64,000 nucleotides of DNA from Streptomyces sp. ACA25 (GTDB lineage Bacteria > Actinomycetota > Actinomycetes > Streptomycetales > Streptomycetaceae), in the NCBI RefSeq assembly GCF_028200735.1, contig NZ_JAQKPV010000004.1:186001-250000 (forward strand), given 5' to 3'. Every line of letters starts with the position of its first letter. Position 1 is the first letter of the stretch. A program made the position numbers and the translations under genes. The notes beneath the pieces are model-generated. The model had not been told where the DNA came from. It was given only the letters and a program-made list of their open reading frames with translations, and ran no database searches. Of this stretch, positions 8,581-17,081 are shown one piece after another.

Positions 8581-8602
8581 CTAACAGAAGTTAGTGACTA
8601 AC
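8581..8602 (+). promoter_or_regulatory. Operator with three alternating CTAAC/GTTAG half-sites
   Basis: CTAAC-agaa-GTTAG-tga-CTAAC gives two overlapping inverted repeats, the right one a perfect GTTAGTGACTAAC palindrome. It ends 17 bases before the ATG of the monooxygenase. The TetR gene two genes on is the obvious candidate regulator, since TetR proteins bind palindromes of this size at the operons they belong to; binding is inferred. Confidence 0.6.
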
Positions 8603-8619
8603 GAAAGTGGGGCGGGCGC

Positions 8620-10161
8620 ATGCACGCAGTGGTGATCGCGGGGGCAGGTCCGACCGGGCTGGCACTCGCCTGCGGACTCCTGGCCGCCGGCGTACCGGCA
8701 CGCCTCGTCGACCGGGCGACCGGGCCGGCCGGCACCTCCCGCGCCCTCGGGCTGCAGCCCCGGGGCGCCGAAGTCCTGGACCGCACCGGCGCGCTCGGAG
8801 ACCTGCCGCAGCGCTCCCGGCCCATCGGACAGGTCAGAGCACACGTCAACGGGACGCTCATGGCCCGCCTCGACGTGGGACGGGGAACAAAGCTGGTGCG
8901 AAAGCCCGGCCTGCTGGTCTCCCAGGCCGAAATCGAAGCCGGACTCCGCCACAGGCTGGAGAAGCTCGGCGGGCAGGTGGAATGGGGCCGCGAGCTGACC
9001 GGCGCCGACCAGGACGAGAAAGGGGTGACCGTCCGGCTCGCCGACAGCCCCCCGCTGCGCGCCGACTGGCTCGTGGGCTGCGACGGCGCCCACAGCCGGG
9101 TGCGCAAAGCCGCCGGCATCGGCTTCCCCGGTGTCCCCGTCGTCGAACGCTTCCTCCTCGCCGACGTGCGCGTCACCCTCCCGATTCCCCGGGACGCGGT
9201 CTCGGTATGGCTGCGCGGCGACCAGCTCCTCGCCGCCTTCCCCCTCCCGGGCACCGACGTGTGGCGGCTCATGGCCCCGGCGGCGCAGCAGGCCGACAAC
9301 GGCCCGGCAGCCACCTCCGACGTCCTCGACACCCTCACCGGTCTGCTGCGGGAGCACGCCCGCGTCCCCTTCCGCACCGCCGAGCCACTGTGGACCTCCA
9401 CCTTCCGCATCCACCGCCGGCTGGCCACCCGCTACCGGCAGGGCCGGGTACTGCTGGCCGGGGACTCCGCCCACATCCACAGCCCGGTCGGCGGGCAGGG
9501 CATGAACACCGGCCTGGGCGACGCCGAGAACCTGGCGTGGAAACTCGCACTCGTCGCCGCAGGCCGCGCGGACCACGCCCTCCTCGACACCTACGAGGCC
9601 GAACGCCGCCCCCTCGCCCAGGACGTCCTGGAGACCACCAGCGCCATGACCCGGATGATCGTCGGCGAGAGCCCGCTCGCCCGCGTGTTCCGCGACCGGG
9701 TGGGCGTCCCCCTGATGAACCGGCCCGTCGTCCAGCGGGCGATCTGGAACCAGGCCTCCCAACTGGGCATCAGCTACCGCGGCGGGCCGCTCGCCGGCCG
9801 CTCGCTGCCCGGCCGCCGCCCCCGCCCCGGCGACCGGGTGCCCGACGTGCTGTGCACCCGGAACGGCGAGCCCACCCGCCTGCACGCCGAGCTCGGCCCC
9901 CACTGGGCCCTGCTCCTCCCGCCCGCGTCCCCGGCCGTCCCTCCGGCTGTGCCCACGCCCCTGCCCGGTGGCGGCGACCGGTGGGCGGAGACCGTCCACC
10001 GGAAGCTGGGCGATACGGTGACCGTGCTGGCGACCGCCGGGGAGCGGGGACACCCGGCCATGCTGGTGCGCCCCGACGCCCACCTGGCCTGGCGCGGGTC
10101 CACGCCCGCAGCCCTGGACAGGTGGCTGGCGGACCTGCTCGACCACGGTCACACCCGGTGA
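8620..10161 (+). CDS. FAD-dependent aromatic monooxygenase (class A flavoprotein hydroxylase)
   Basis: Hydroxylase of 513 residues of the FAD_binding_3 family, using NAD(P)H and O2. It begins with the Rossmann motif GAGPTGLALACG (GxGxxG). The DG motif (VGCDGAHSRVRKAAG) lies near residue 150, and the second FAD motif (GDSAHIHSPVGGQGMNTGL) near residue 280. The C-terminal 100 residues form the thioredoxin-like domain seen in polyketide hydroxylases and rifampicin monooxygenases. A palindromic operator lies just upstream and a TetR gene 51 bases downstream, a layout common for drug-modifying or efflux genes. Detoxification of an aromatic compound is inferred; the substrate is unknown. Confidence 0.88.
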   Translation: MHAVVIAGAGPTGLALACGLLAAGVPARLVDRATGPAGTSRALGLQPRGAEVLDRTGALGDLPQRSRPIGQVRAHVNGTLMARLDVGRGTKLVRKPGLLVSQAEIEAGLRHRLEKLGGQVEWGRELTGADQDEKGVTVRLADSPPLRADWLVGCDGAHSRVRKAAGIGFPGVPVVERFLLADVRVTLPIPRDAVSVWLRGDQLLAAFPLPGTDVWRLMAPAAQQADNGPAATSDVLDTLTGLLREHARVPFRTAEPLWTSTFRIHRRLATRYRQGRVLLAGDSAHIHSPVGGQGMNTGLGDAENLAWKLALVAAGRADHALLDTYEAERRPLAQDVLETTSAMTRMIVGESPLARVFRDRVGVPLMNRPVVQRAIWNQASQLGISYRGGPLAGRSLPGRRPRPGDRVPDVLCTRNGEPTRLHAELGPHWALLLPPASPAVPPAVPTPLPGGGDRWAETVHRKLGDTVTVLATAGERGHPAMLVRPDAHLAWRGSTPAALDRWLADLLDHGHTR

Positions 10162-10212
10162 CCCCGCACCGCACCCCGGGGGACCGGCGACCCCTCCAGA
10201 GGCAGCGCGACC

Positions 10213-10854
10213 ATGGACGACCCACCCACCGGCCGGCCCCTGGGCCTTCGGGAACGCAAGAAGGCGCAGACCCGCCGCACCATCCAGGAGCACGCACTGC
10301 GGCTCTTCCTCACCCAGGGCTACGAAACCACCACGGTCGGGCAGATCGCCAGGGCCGCCGGCGTCTCCCACATGACGTTCTTCCGCTACTTCCCCGTCAA
10401 GGAAGCCGTCGTCGACACCGATGACTACGACCCGCTGATCGCCCGGCTCATCACCGAACGCCCCCCGGAGGAGGACCCGCTCACCGCCCTGCACCGGGCC
10501 CTGACCCACGGCCTGACCGCCGTGTACGCCACCGACCGCGACGCACTCCTCACCCGCACCCGGCTCATCCTCACCACCCCCGCCCTGCGGGCCCGCCTCT
10601 GGGACAACCAGTACGCCACGGAGCGGCTGTTCGCCGAAGCACTCGCCGCCCGGCTCGACGGCGAGGTCACGCTCACCCTCCGCGTCCTGGCCGCCGCCGC
10701 ACTGGCCGCCCTCACCACCGCACTCGCCACCTGGGTGGACGGCGACGGAGCCGAGAACCTCCCCGACCTGGCCGACCGGGCGTTCCTCGCCCTCCGCGGC
10801 GCACAGGACGAGGAAGGCCCCGCCTTCACCGGGCCCGCACCGGAAACGCAGTAA
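10213..10854 (+). CDS. TetR-family transcriptional regulator
   Basis: Repressor of 213 residues. The N-terminal helix-turn-helix is textbook TetR: RRTIQEHALRLFLTQGYETT, then TVGQIARAAGVSHMTFFRYF near residues 40-62. The rest is an all-helical ligand domain. It lies 51 bases after the monooxygenase gene in the same direction and probably represses it through the CTAAC/GTTAG operator at 8581-8602. The inducer is unknown. Confidence 0.9.
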   Translation: MDDPPTGRPLGLRERKKAQTRRTIQEHALRLFLTQGYETTTVGQIARAAGVSHMTFFRYFPVKEAVVDTDDYDPLIARLITERPPEEDPLTALHRALTHGLTAVYATDRDALLTRTRLILTTPALRARLWDNQYATERLFAEALAARLDGEVTLTLRVLAAAALAALTTALATWVDGDGAENLPDLADRAFLALRGAQDEEGPAFTGPAPETQ

Positions 10855-10864
10855 CATCGCCCCC

Positions 10865-11308
10865 GTGCGCACCCTCGTCACCACCCAGCGGCAACCCGCC
10901 CGGCGGGCCCGCCTGCTGATGGTGCTCGCGGTACTGGCCGGACTCCTCGGCATGCACGGCCTGTCCACCGAACTCCCCCTCGGCCCGACCGCCGCACACC
11001 CCCCGAGCGGCCACCACGCCCCCGCCCCCGGGCACCACCCGGCGCCCACGCCCGGCACGCCCGGCGCCTCCGACGAAAAGACGGACGAGCCCGCACACGG
11101 CTGCTACCAGGGCGGCGGCCACGAGTCCGCTCACGCCGACGACTGGTGCGCCGCCGCCGGACTCTCCGGCCACCCCGGGCTGCCGGCCCCCGTCGCCGAC
11201 CCGCTCGGCTTCCTCGCCGCCGACGGCAGCACACAACCGGCCGACCCCTCCGCGACCCCCGTACGCGGACCCCCGTCCCTGTCCGAACTCCAACTCCTGC
11301 GGATCTAG
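10865..11308 (+). CDS. DUF6153 family protein
   Basis: Actinobacterial protein of 147 residues with one N-terminal membrane segment (LLMVLAVLAGLLGMHGL), a His/Pro/Gly-rich middle containing two Cys (HGCYQ, DWCAA), and the family-typical ending PPSLSELQLLRI. GTG start at 10865, ten bases after the TetR stop. DUF6153 genes commonly precede a DUF305 gene, as here, and the pair often occurs near copper genes. Function unknown; metal binding is a guess from His/Cys content. Confidence 0.75.
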   Translation: MRTLVTTQRQPARRARLLMVLAVLAGLLGMHGLSTELPLGPTAAHPPSGHHAPAPGHHPAPTPGTPGASDEKTDEPAHGCYQGGGHESAHADDWCAAAGLSGHPGLPAPVADPLGFLAADGSTQPADPSATPVRGPPSLSELQLLRI

Positions 11309-11425
11309 CAGAGCCCGCCCGGCCGTCCCCACCGCCGCCTCACCACGCGACGGGTGCCACCGGGCCGCTGCTGCTTCCCCTTCCCTGCCGCCCTCCGGCG
11401 GCGACCCACAGGAGTTGAACCACCC

Positions 11426-12082
11426 ATGACCTGTGCCAAGCGCGCCGTGCTGCGCCGTTCCGCCATGACCGCCGCCGCCGTCGCCGGCGCCCTCGTGCTG
11501 GCCGCCTGCGGCAGCGACAACGGGTCCGGACAGGACGCCGGGGACACCGCGCCGCCGCCCGCCGCCACGGAGAACGAAACCCCGGACACCGAACAGGCCA
11601 ACGACGCGGACGTGGCCTTCGCCCAAGAAATGATCGTCCACCACCGGCAGGCCGTGGAGATGGCCGACCTCGCCGACACCCGCGCCGAGTCCCAGGAGGT
11701 CAAGGACCTTGCCGAGGAGATCCGGGCGGCCCAGGACCCGGAGATCGAGACGATGTCGCAGTGGCTGGAGTCCTGGGGCGAGGAGGTGCCCTCCGCCGAC
11801 GGGCCCGCAGGCCACGACGGTCACGGAGGCCACGACGGCCACGGAGACATGCCCGGCATGATGGACGAGGAGGACATGGAACGCATGGGACACGCGTCCG
11901 GCGCCGCATTCGACACCATGTTCCTGGAAATGATGGTGGCCCACCACGAGGGCGCCGTGGAGATGGCGGAGACCGTGAAGGCCGAGGGCAGCCACGAAGG
12001 TGTCCGGACCATGGCCGACGAGGTCATCGCCGTGCAGACCGCCGAGATCGACCGCATGAACGCCATGCTCGGCCGCGACTGA
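11426..12082 (+). CDS. DUF305 lipoprotein
   Basis: Exported lipoprotein of 218 residues. The signal peptide ends in the lipobox LVLAAC-GSD. Two copies of the DUF305 motif follow, AFAQEMIVHHRQAVEMADL near residue 65 and FLEMMVAHHEGAVEMAETV near residue 175, joined by a His/Gly/Asp-rich stretch (GHDGHGGHDGHG). DUF305 proteins form ferritin-like four-helix bundles and are often found in copper-resistance loci. AGGAG lies about 12 bases before the ATG at 11426. Likely co-transcribed with the DUF6153 gene and ended by the hairpin at 12134. Confidence 0.85.
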   Translation: MTCAKRAVLRRSAMTAAAVAGALVLAACGSDNGSGQDAGDTAPPPAATENETPDTEQANDADVAFAQEMIVHHRQAVEMADLADTRAESQEVKDLAEEIRAAQDPEIETMSQWLESWGEEVPSADGPAGHDGHGGHDGHGDMPGMMDEEDMERMGHASGAAFDTMFLEMMVAHHEGAVEMAETVKAEGSHEGVRTMADEVIAVQTAEIDRMNAMLGRD

Positions 12083-12133
12083 CCGGCACCCCCGGGAGAG
12101 ACGACTGACCGGCTCCCGCTCCCGGCAGAGACA

Positions 12134-12170
12134 CGGAGGGGCGGACCGCCACGAGCGGCCCGCCCCTCCG
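12134..12170 (+). terminator. Terminator after the DUF305 gene
   Basis: Perfect 11-bp stem CGGAGGGGCGG (12134-12144) with CCGCCCCTCCG (12160-12170), about 50 bases downstream of the stop. No gene is seen from here to 12344. Confidence 0.75.
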
Positions 12171-12344
12171 CTGCGCCCGGACCCGGCAAGCCCCCGAGCG
12201 CCGGTCCCGGTCCGCATCCGCGCAGCCCGGGCCGCCCCACGCACCCCGACGCCCCCGGTTCAACCCGCCCCACCCCGGGCACCCCGGAGCAACAGCCCCA
12301 CCCCGGCCCCGTTCCCGCCCCACCGTGCGGAAAGGAACCCCACC

Positions 12345-13703
12345 ATGCCCACGGACTACGACGCCGTCATCATCGGAGCGGGCCCCGGAGGCGAAACAGT
12401 GGCCTCCCGCCTGCTGGCCGGCGGACTGCGGGTCGCCCTCATCGAACGCGAACTCATCGGCGGCGAATGCGCCTACTGGGCCTGCGTCCCCTCCAAGACC
12501 CTGCTCCGCGCACCCGAGGTCCGCGCCGAAGCCACCGGCGCCGCCGGCCTGACCACCCCCGACCTCGACTGGCCCGCCCTCCGCGACTACCGCGACACCA
12601 TGATCCGGCACCTCGACGACACCGCCCAGGCCGACCAGTACCGCGACCAGGGCGCCACCGTCATCAAAGCCACCGCCCGCCTCACCGGCCGCGACCCCTG
12701 GCGCATCGAAACGGACGGCCGACAGCTCACCGCCGCACACGTCATCCTCGCCACCGGCTCCCAGGTGCTGCGCCCACCCATCGACGGCCTGGACCGGGCC
12801 GAAGTGTGGACCAACCGGGAAGCCACCACACTGCGCGACATCCCCGACCGCGCCCTGCTGATCGGCGGCAGCGCCGTCGGCGTCGAACTGGGCCACTTCC
12901 TCAACCGCATGGGCACCCGCGTCACCCTCGTCCAGCGCGGCCCCCGGCTCCTGGACCGCGAGGAACCCCGCCTCGGCGACCTCGTCGCAGACCGGCTCCG
13001 CGCCGACGGCATCGACGTCCGCCTGAACTGCCAGGCCGACGCCGTCCGCCGCGAGAACGGGAACACCGTCACCGAGCTGAGCGACGGCAGCAGCGTGCGC
13101 ACCGACGTCGTCGTCCTCGGCGCCGGCCGCGCCCCCCGCACCGACGGACTCGGCCTCGACACCGTCGGCATCACGCCCCGCGAGGGCGGAGCCCTGGCCA
13201 TCGACCAGCACTGCCGCGTCACCGAGGACGGACTGTGGGCACTCGGCGACCTCACCGGCATCGCCCTGTTCACCCACGTCGCCATGTACCAGGGCAGGAT
13301 CGTCGCCGACACGATCCTCGGCCGCCCCCGCCACGCCAACTACACCGGCATCCCCCGCGTCGTCTTCGCCCAGCCCGAGATCGCCGCCGTCGGCCTGACC
13401 AGCGCCCAGGCCCACGACCAAGGCATCGACCTGGCCACCAGCGAACTCGACCTCCCCGGCAACCTCGCCCGCCCATGGACCTTCGAGACCGAACCGGCCG
13501 GCACCCTCGGCCTGCTCGCCGACCGCGAGCACCGCGTCCTCGTCGGCGCCTGGGCCATGGCACCGATGGCGGGGGAGTGGATCCACCAGGCCGCGCTCGC
13601 CATCCGCGCCCGCATCCCCCTCGACACCCTGCTCGACTCCATCGCCCAGTTCCCCACCTACAGCGAGGCCTACCTCAAGGCCGCCGAACGCCTCGACCTC
13701 TGA
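12345..13703 (+). CDS. Mercuric reductase-like NAD(P)/FAD disulfide oxidoreductase
   Basis: Flavoprotein of 452 residues in the class I pyridine nucleotide-disulfide reductase family. It has the FAD motif IIGAGPGGETVASRL at residue 8, a redox-active pair in GGECAYWACVPSKTLL near residue 40 (C-x4-C), the NAD(P) motif LLIGGSAVGVELGHFL near residue 170, the second FAD motif GDLTGIALFTHVA, and a C-terminal dimerisation domain. There is no N-terminal HMA domain and no C-terminal Cys pair, so it is not a classical MerA. It stands alone after a terminator. A thiol or metal redox role is inferred. Confidence 0.85.
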   Translation: MPTDYDAVIIGAGPGGETVASRLLAGGLRVALIERELIGGECAYWACVPSKTLLRAPEVRAEATGAAGLTTPDLDWPALRDYRDTMIRHLDDTAQADQYRDQGATVIKATARLTGRDPWRIETDGRQLTAAHVILATGSQVLRPPIDGLDRAEVWTNREATTLRDIPDRALLIGGSAVGVELGHFLNRMGTRVTLVQRGPRLLDREEPRLGDLVADRLRADGIDVRLNCQADAVRRENGNTVTELSDGSSVRTDVVVLGAGRAPRTDGLGLDTVGITPREGGALAIDQHCRVTEDGLWALGDLTGIALFTHVAMYQGRIVADTILGRPRHANYTGIPRVVFAQPEIAAVGLTSAQAHDQGIDLATSELDLPGNLARPWTFETEPAGTLGLLADREHRVLVGAWAMAPMAGEWIHQAALAIRARIPLDTLLDSIAQFPTYSEAYLKAAERLDL

Positions 13704-13991
13704 CGACCGGCCCCGCTGGCCGCCTTCCGTCCCCCGCCGCCGCCGGTTTCTCCGGCTTGACCGCGATAAGTCCGGTGCCGCGCTCCCTGCTCCCCATACC
13801 CGGGCCTGGTCCGTTGCCGCAGCCGGACCGCCGCCGGACCCGTCGGCATCAGGACACCGGCACGTTGCTCTCTCACCGGGCAATGCAGCTAGCGGCGCCT
13901 CTGCTTCGCTGTCTAGCGACTTTCCGTCATTGCCATCTGACGGCAGGTAGTGGCCGGGCCCCCGCAGGTCAGCCAGGAGGGCCTGCAATCG
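13704..13991. other. Intergenic region with no recognised gene
   Basis: About 290 bases between the oxidoreductase and a possible small leftward gene. Base composition drops below that of the flanking genes from about 13870 on, which marks the left edge of the accessory region. I see no RNA gene or clear hairpin. Confidence 0.5.
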
Positions 13992-14282
13992 CTATAGCTG
14001 CTCACGTCGCTGGGTTGAGGCATCCTCTGCTGACCTGCGTCCATGATCGTCTTCCCTCTGCGTCACGGCGATCCTCGCGACGCAGACGTGCTTGCGAGAC
14101 AGTACTCCGAGGAGAAGGCACAGAATGCAACGTGCGCTTTCTCGACGCTGTGGATCGGAGGAGAACAGCGCCACGAAAGTCGTCACCATGAGTAACATGG
14201 CGCAGCTGACAAGGCATACAGCTACGGCAGGCGCCACTCCGGGGGAGAAGCTCGCTAAGTCGTCGGTCCAAGCGCTATTCAT
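13992..14282 (-). CDS. Possible small membrane protein
   Basis: Candidate gene of 96 residues with one long hydrophobic stretch (AVAVCLVSCAMLLMVTTFVA, residues 19-38) followed by a second weakly hydrophobic one and a basic tail. A GGGGGG precedes the ATG at 14282. I do not recognise the family. It lies in lower-GC sequence between core genes and CRISPR remnants, so horizontal origin or decay is possible. Support is limited to hydrophobicity and the ribosome site. Confidence 0.35.
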   Translation of the reverse strand: MNSAWTDDLASFSPGVAPAVAVCLVSCAMLLMVTTFVALFSSDPQRRESARCILCLLLGVLSRKHVCVARIAVTQREDDHGRRSAEDASTQRREQL

Positions 14283-14416
14283 GACGGCCCCCCTCGGCCG
14301 GAGGTATGGGTCCCCCAGCGGTCGCCATAACATACAGCAAGTTTCTCGGCGCGTCTCGAAGCACGGATGCAAACGGGGGAGGTATCGCGTTCAATCCTCA
14401 CTATGAGTAACTGGCC

Positions 14417-14453
14417 GTCCAGCTGCATATGTTGGACGCGTATGCAGCTGGAC
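14417..14453. repeat. Perfect 13-bp inverted repeat (hairpin)
   Basis: GTCCAGCTGCATA (14417-14429) and TATGCAGCTGGAC (14441-14453) flank an 11-base loop. It lies 12 bases left of the CRISPR mini-array. It is not G/C-only like the other terminators in the window, and could be a terminator, a protein-binding site or the end of a lost element. Confidence 0.7.
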
Positions 14454-14464
14454 AGCTTTGGGGC

Positions 14465-14542
14465 CTCGACATCCCCGCATGCGCGGGGAGCACGATTGAG
14501 CCTGAGGCATCGCGGGACCATCCCCGCATGCGCGGGGAGCAC
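14465..14542 (-). CRISPR. CRISPR mini-array: two type I-E repeats with a 20-base spacer
   Basis: Two copies of the same 29-base repeat as the main arrays: a degenerate one at 14465-14493 (first six bases diverged) and a perfect one at 14514-14542. The orientation matches arrays A and B. The spacer between them is only 20 bases instead of 32, so the unit is probably a deletion remnant. No leader-like sequence follows on the right. Confidence 0.85.
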
Positions 14543-14745
14543 GATGAGTACTTGTCCTGCTGGGCACTCACCATACCGAGATGACCCGACCGTCACCAGC
14601 CGTGACCGGCCCCGCCTTGAGCTCAGCGACTACCTCTACCCCTGCGGGCAGTATGCCTCCGTACTTCCGGCTTGCCGTGACGGTGCGGCTCGCCACACGC
14701 CCCGCCTGGTGTGCGGGTGGGCGCTGCCGCGGGTACGCGTGCCGC

Positions 14746-15288
14746 ATGTTCTTCGACTCCTGGTACGACCTGGCACGCGTGGCCGTCATCGGCCTCCTCG
14801 CCTACGCCACCCTCGTCCTGGCGGTGCGGCTGGCCGGCAAGCGCACCCTGGCCAAGATGAACGCATTCGACCTGGTCGTCACCGTGGCCCTGGGTTCGAC
14901 GCTCGCCACCATCCTGCTCACCGGGACGGTCGCCTTCCTCGAAGGCGTCCTGGCGCTGGCGCTCCTGGTGACCCTCCAGGCCGTCACCGCCTGGGCCGCC
15001 GTCCGCTCCCGCCGCATCCGGCAACTGATCAAGTCCGAACCCACCCTCCTGCTGCGCGACGGCCGCATGCTCACCGAGCCGATGAGGGAGCAGCGGGTCC
15101 ACCCGGCGGAGATCCGCCAGGCCATCCGCGCCCAGGGCACCGGCGCACTGGAGGACGTCGCCGCCGTCGTGCTGGAGACCGACGGCAGCTTCAGCGTGAT
15201 CAGCCGCGCGCAGGCCGGATCCGGCAGCTCTCTCTCCGACGTCGCTTACGGCAGCAGCACCGGTGACAGCCGGCTCGATGACGGCTGA
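14746..15288 (+). CDS. DUF421 (YetF-domain) membrane protein
   Basis: Membrane protein of 180 residues with three N-terminal helices and a cytoplasmic DUF421 domain. The family stretch RLAGKRTLAKMNAFDLVVTV near residue 28 and the C-terminal AIRAQGTGALEDVAAVVLET segment are clear. The length is usual for the streptomycete form. It is transcribed towards a convergent antiporter gene. YetF-type proteins have no firmly established biochemical function. Confidence 0.85.
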   Translation: MFFDSWYDLARVAVIGLLAYATLVLAVRLAGKRTLAKMNAFDLVVTVALGSTLATILLTGTVAFLEGVLALALLVTLQAVTAWAAVRSRRIRQLIKSEPTLLLRDGRMLTEPMREQRVHPAEIRQAIRAQGTGALEDVAAVVLETDGSFSVISRAQAGSGSSLSDVAYGSSTGDSRLDDG

Positions 15289-15318
15289 GAGACCGGCCTG
15301 GCACTCACCCGACCCCCG

Positions 15319-16557
15319 TCACGGACGGGCGCCCGCGCCCGAGTCGCCGCCCTTCCGCCGGCCGGCCGCCCTCCGGTAGAGCACGAGCCCGGGAACGGTC
15401 GTGACCCCGTGCGCGAGCGTGCTCGCAGCGACGACCAGGGTCCCGGCCGACAGCACCAGCGGATCGACGCCGAGCCGGTCGGCCTCCAGGGTCAGGTAGA
15501 ACAGCGCCGCGACCCCCACGGGGCCGAACCACCCCAGAAAGAAGGCGTCGCGCCACTCCAGGGACAGGGGCCGCTTCAGCAGCAGAAGCACCGGCAGCCG
15601 GCGCAGGAACAGCACCCCGAGCACCAGTACCGGCCCCTGCCAGCCCAGCTCCCCCCACTCCTCCCACGGCAGCATCGCCCCGAGCACAACAAACAGCGGC
15701 AGCACGACGAAGGTGTTGATCGCCTCATCGATCTGCGCGTCGCTCGCCCGCTCGTCCGCCGAGCTCCCCCCGTTGAACGCCAGACCGGCGACGAAGACGG
15801 CCAGAATGTCATCGACGCCCAGCAGCCCCGCCGCCCCGAGCACGAAGAGAGCCAGCAGCAGACTGAACACGAGCACCGGACCGTGCTCCGTGGCGCCCCT
15901 CTCCTCGGACTTGCGCAGGATCCGCCCGCCCACCCAGCCGGCTGCCGCACCGAAGGCAACCGCCCCCAGCGTCTGCCACAGGGACTCCAGCAGCACATCC
16001 CTCCCCGAACTCGCCCCGGCGATCGCCACCGCCGCGAGCACGAGGGGCATGGCCAGCCCGTCATTGCCACCGGACTCCAGGGAGAGCAACTGCCGCGTCC
16101 GCTCCGACACGGTCCGCTCGGCCTTCTCACCGGTGACCGCGCTGGAGGCCAGCACCGGGTCCGTGGGACACAGCGCGGCGCCCAGCAGCACCGCCGCGGT
16201 CAGACCGGCGCCGAGGACCACGGCCGCCACCGCGGTGCTGAGCAGCGCCATGCCGAGCATGGCCACGGTGAGCAGCAGCACCACAGGCTTCACCAGCCGG
16301 CGCACTGCACGAAGCGGGTAACGCAGGGCCACCGCCATCACCGAGATCGCCAGCAGAATCCGGGAGACCTCGTGCAGCTCCCGGTGCCCCTCCATCACCG
16401 TGGGCAAGTCGACTGCCCCCAGCACGGCCGGGCCGAGCACCACCCCCGTGACCAGGCCGAGCAGCGGCCCGGTCACCGGCAGCCGCTCCAGGCGCCCGGC
16501 GAGCGCGGCCACCAGCAGGGCAAGAACCCCGACAACGGTCAGCAGGAGGTCCAGCAT
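15319..16557 (-). CDS. Cation:proton antiporter, CPA1/NhaP-like
   Basis: Na+(K+)/H+ exchanger of 412 residues with about twelve membrane helices. The CPA1 signatures are ALCPTDPVLASSAVTG near residue 130, containing the ion-binding aspartate, and LLSLESGGNDGLAMPLVL near residue 158. The C-terminus is short and basic with no regulatory domain. It is convergent with the DUF421 gene, with 30 bases between the stops. A strong hairpin lies 59 bases upstream of the ATG. Ion specificity is unknown. Confidence 0.87.
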   Translation of the reverse strand: MLDLLLTVVGVLALLVAALAGRLERLPVTGPLLGLVTGVVLGPAVLGAVDLPTVMEGHRELHEVSRILLAISVMAVALRYPLRAVRRLVKPVVLLLTVAMLGMALLSTAVAAVVLGAGLTAAVLLGAALCPTDPVLASSAVTGEKAERTVSERTRQLLSLESGGNDGLAMPLVLAAVAIAGASSGRDVLLESLWQTLGAVAFGAAAGWVGGRILRKSEERGATEHGPVLVFSLLLALFVLGAAGLLGVDDILAVFVAGLAFNGGSSADERASDAQIDEAINTFVVLPLFVVLGAMLPWEEWGELGWQGPVLVLGVLFLRRLPVLLLLKRPLSLEWRDAFFLGWFGPVGVAALFYLTLEADRLGVDPLVLSAGTLVVAASTLAHGVTTVPGLVLYRRAAGRRKGGDSGAGARP

Positions 16558-16615
16558 GCCCGGCCGAGTGCCCCACTACGGCCGGTGCACTCCCCGGCCC
16601 CACCCGTCCGGCTGT

Positions 16616-16640
16616 CCGTGCCGCAGGCCCTGCGGCACGG
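16616..16640. terminator. Hairpin upstream of the antiporter gene
   Basis: Perfect 11-bp stem CCGTGCCGCAG/CTGCGGCACGG with a GCC loop. It could terminate leftward transcription from the degraded sequence at 16.8 kb, or act as a leader structure for the antiporter mRNA. Confidence 0.45.
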
Positions 16641-16736
16641 TGGGTGCCTGTCCGCCGCAGCCCTGGCCACGGCGAACAGATGACCACCTGGCCAGCGCGG
16701 AACGCTCGACCGTCTCAGGGGCATCGAACGTGCGTC

Positions 16737-16765
16737 CAACCCATCCCCGCATGCGCGGGGAGCGC
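16737..16765 (-). CRISPR. Orphan degenerate CRISPR repeat
   Basis: One copy of the type I-E repeat with an intact CCCCGCATGCGCGGGG palindrome, diverged in the outer bases (CAACCC instead of GGGACC at one end, GCGC instead of GCAC at the other). No partner repeat lies 61 bases away on either side. Confidence 0.8.
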
Positions 16766-16790
16766 CGGTCGGCCCGGCCCCCGGCGGCGG

Positions 16791-16943
16791 TCAGCAGGTC
16801 GGGGAGAGAATGATGTGCTGCCCGATATTGACCGCGTTCGGCTTCTCGAAGATCGCTTCGTCGGGGATGCCGAGTTCGAGGATGTACCCGATCCGCTCCC
16901 GGTCCGGCGGACAGGCCCGACCAGACCGTTGACCTCTGGGCTC
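16791..16943 (-). pseudogene. Possible C-terminal gene fragment
   Basis: An open frame without start codon encodes a protein-like tail containing IGYILELGIPDEAIFEKPNA and ending IILSPTC. It begins after an in-frame stop at 16944 and stops at 16791, 26 bases from the orphan CRISPR repeat. Residue composition is more natural than in the other frames. I do not recognise the parent protein. A decayed gene in the accessory region is the likeliest reading. Confidence 0.25.
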
Positions 16944-17081
16944 TCACGAGGAGGCGGGCTTCGGTCGGTGGGGGCCGAAATGGCCCGCACGTCAAGGGAC
17001 TAGCAGAAATTGCCGGAATGGCGCTTCACCCAGACGGACCCAGAAGGCTGCTGTACAGTACCGCCAACTAAAGGAGTGTTC

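Noticed and set aside
8620..10161. Naming the monooxygenase Rox (rifampicin monooxygenase)
   Set aside because: Motifs are common to all class A aromatic hydroxylases; substrate cannot be told from sequence.
12345..13703. Classical mercuric reductase MerA
   Set aside because: It lacks the N-terminal HMA domain and the C-terminal Cys pair, and no merR or merT genes are adjacent.
12024..13988. Leftward open frame of 654 codons opposite the disulfide oxidoreductase
   Set aside because: High GC keeps the antisense frame open; the sense strand carries all FAD/NAD motifs, the antisense none.
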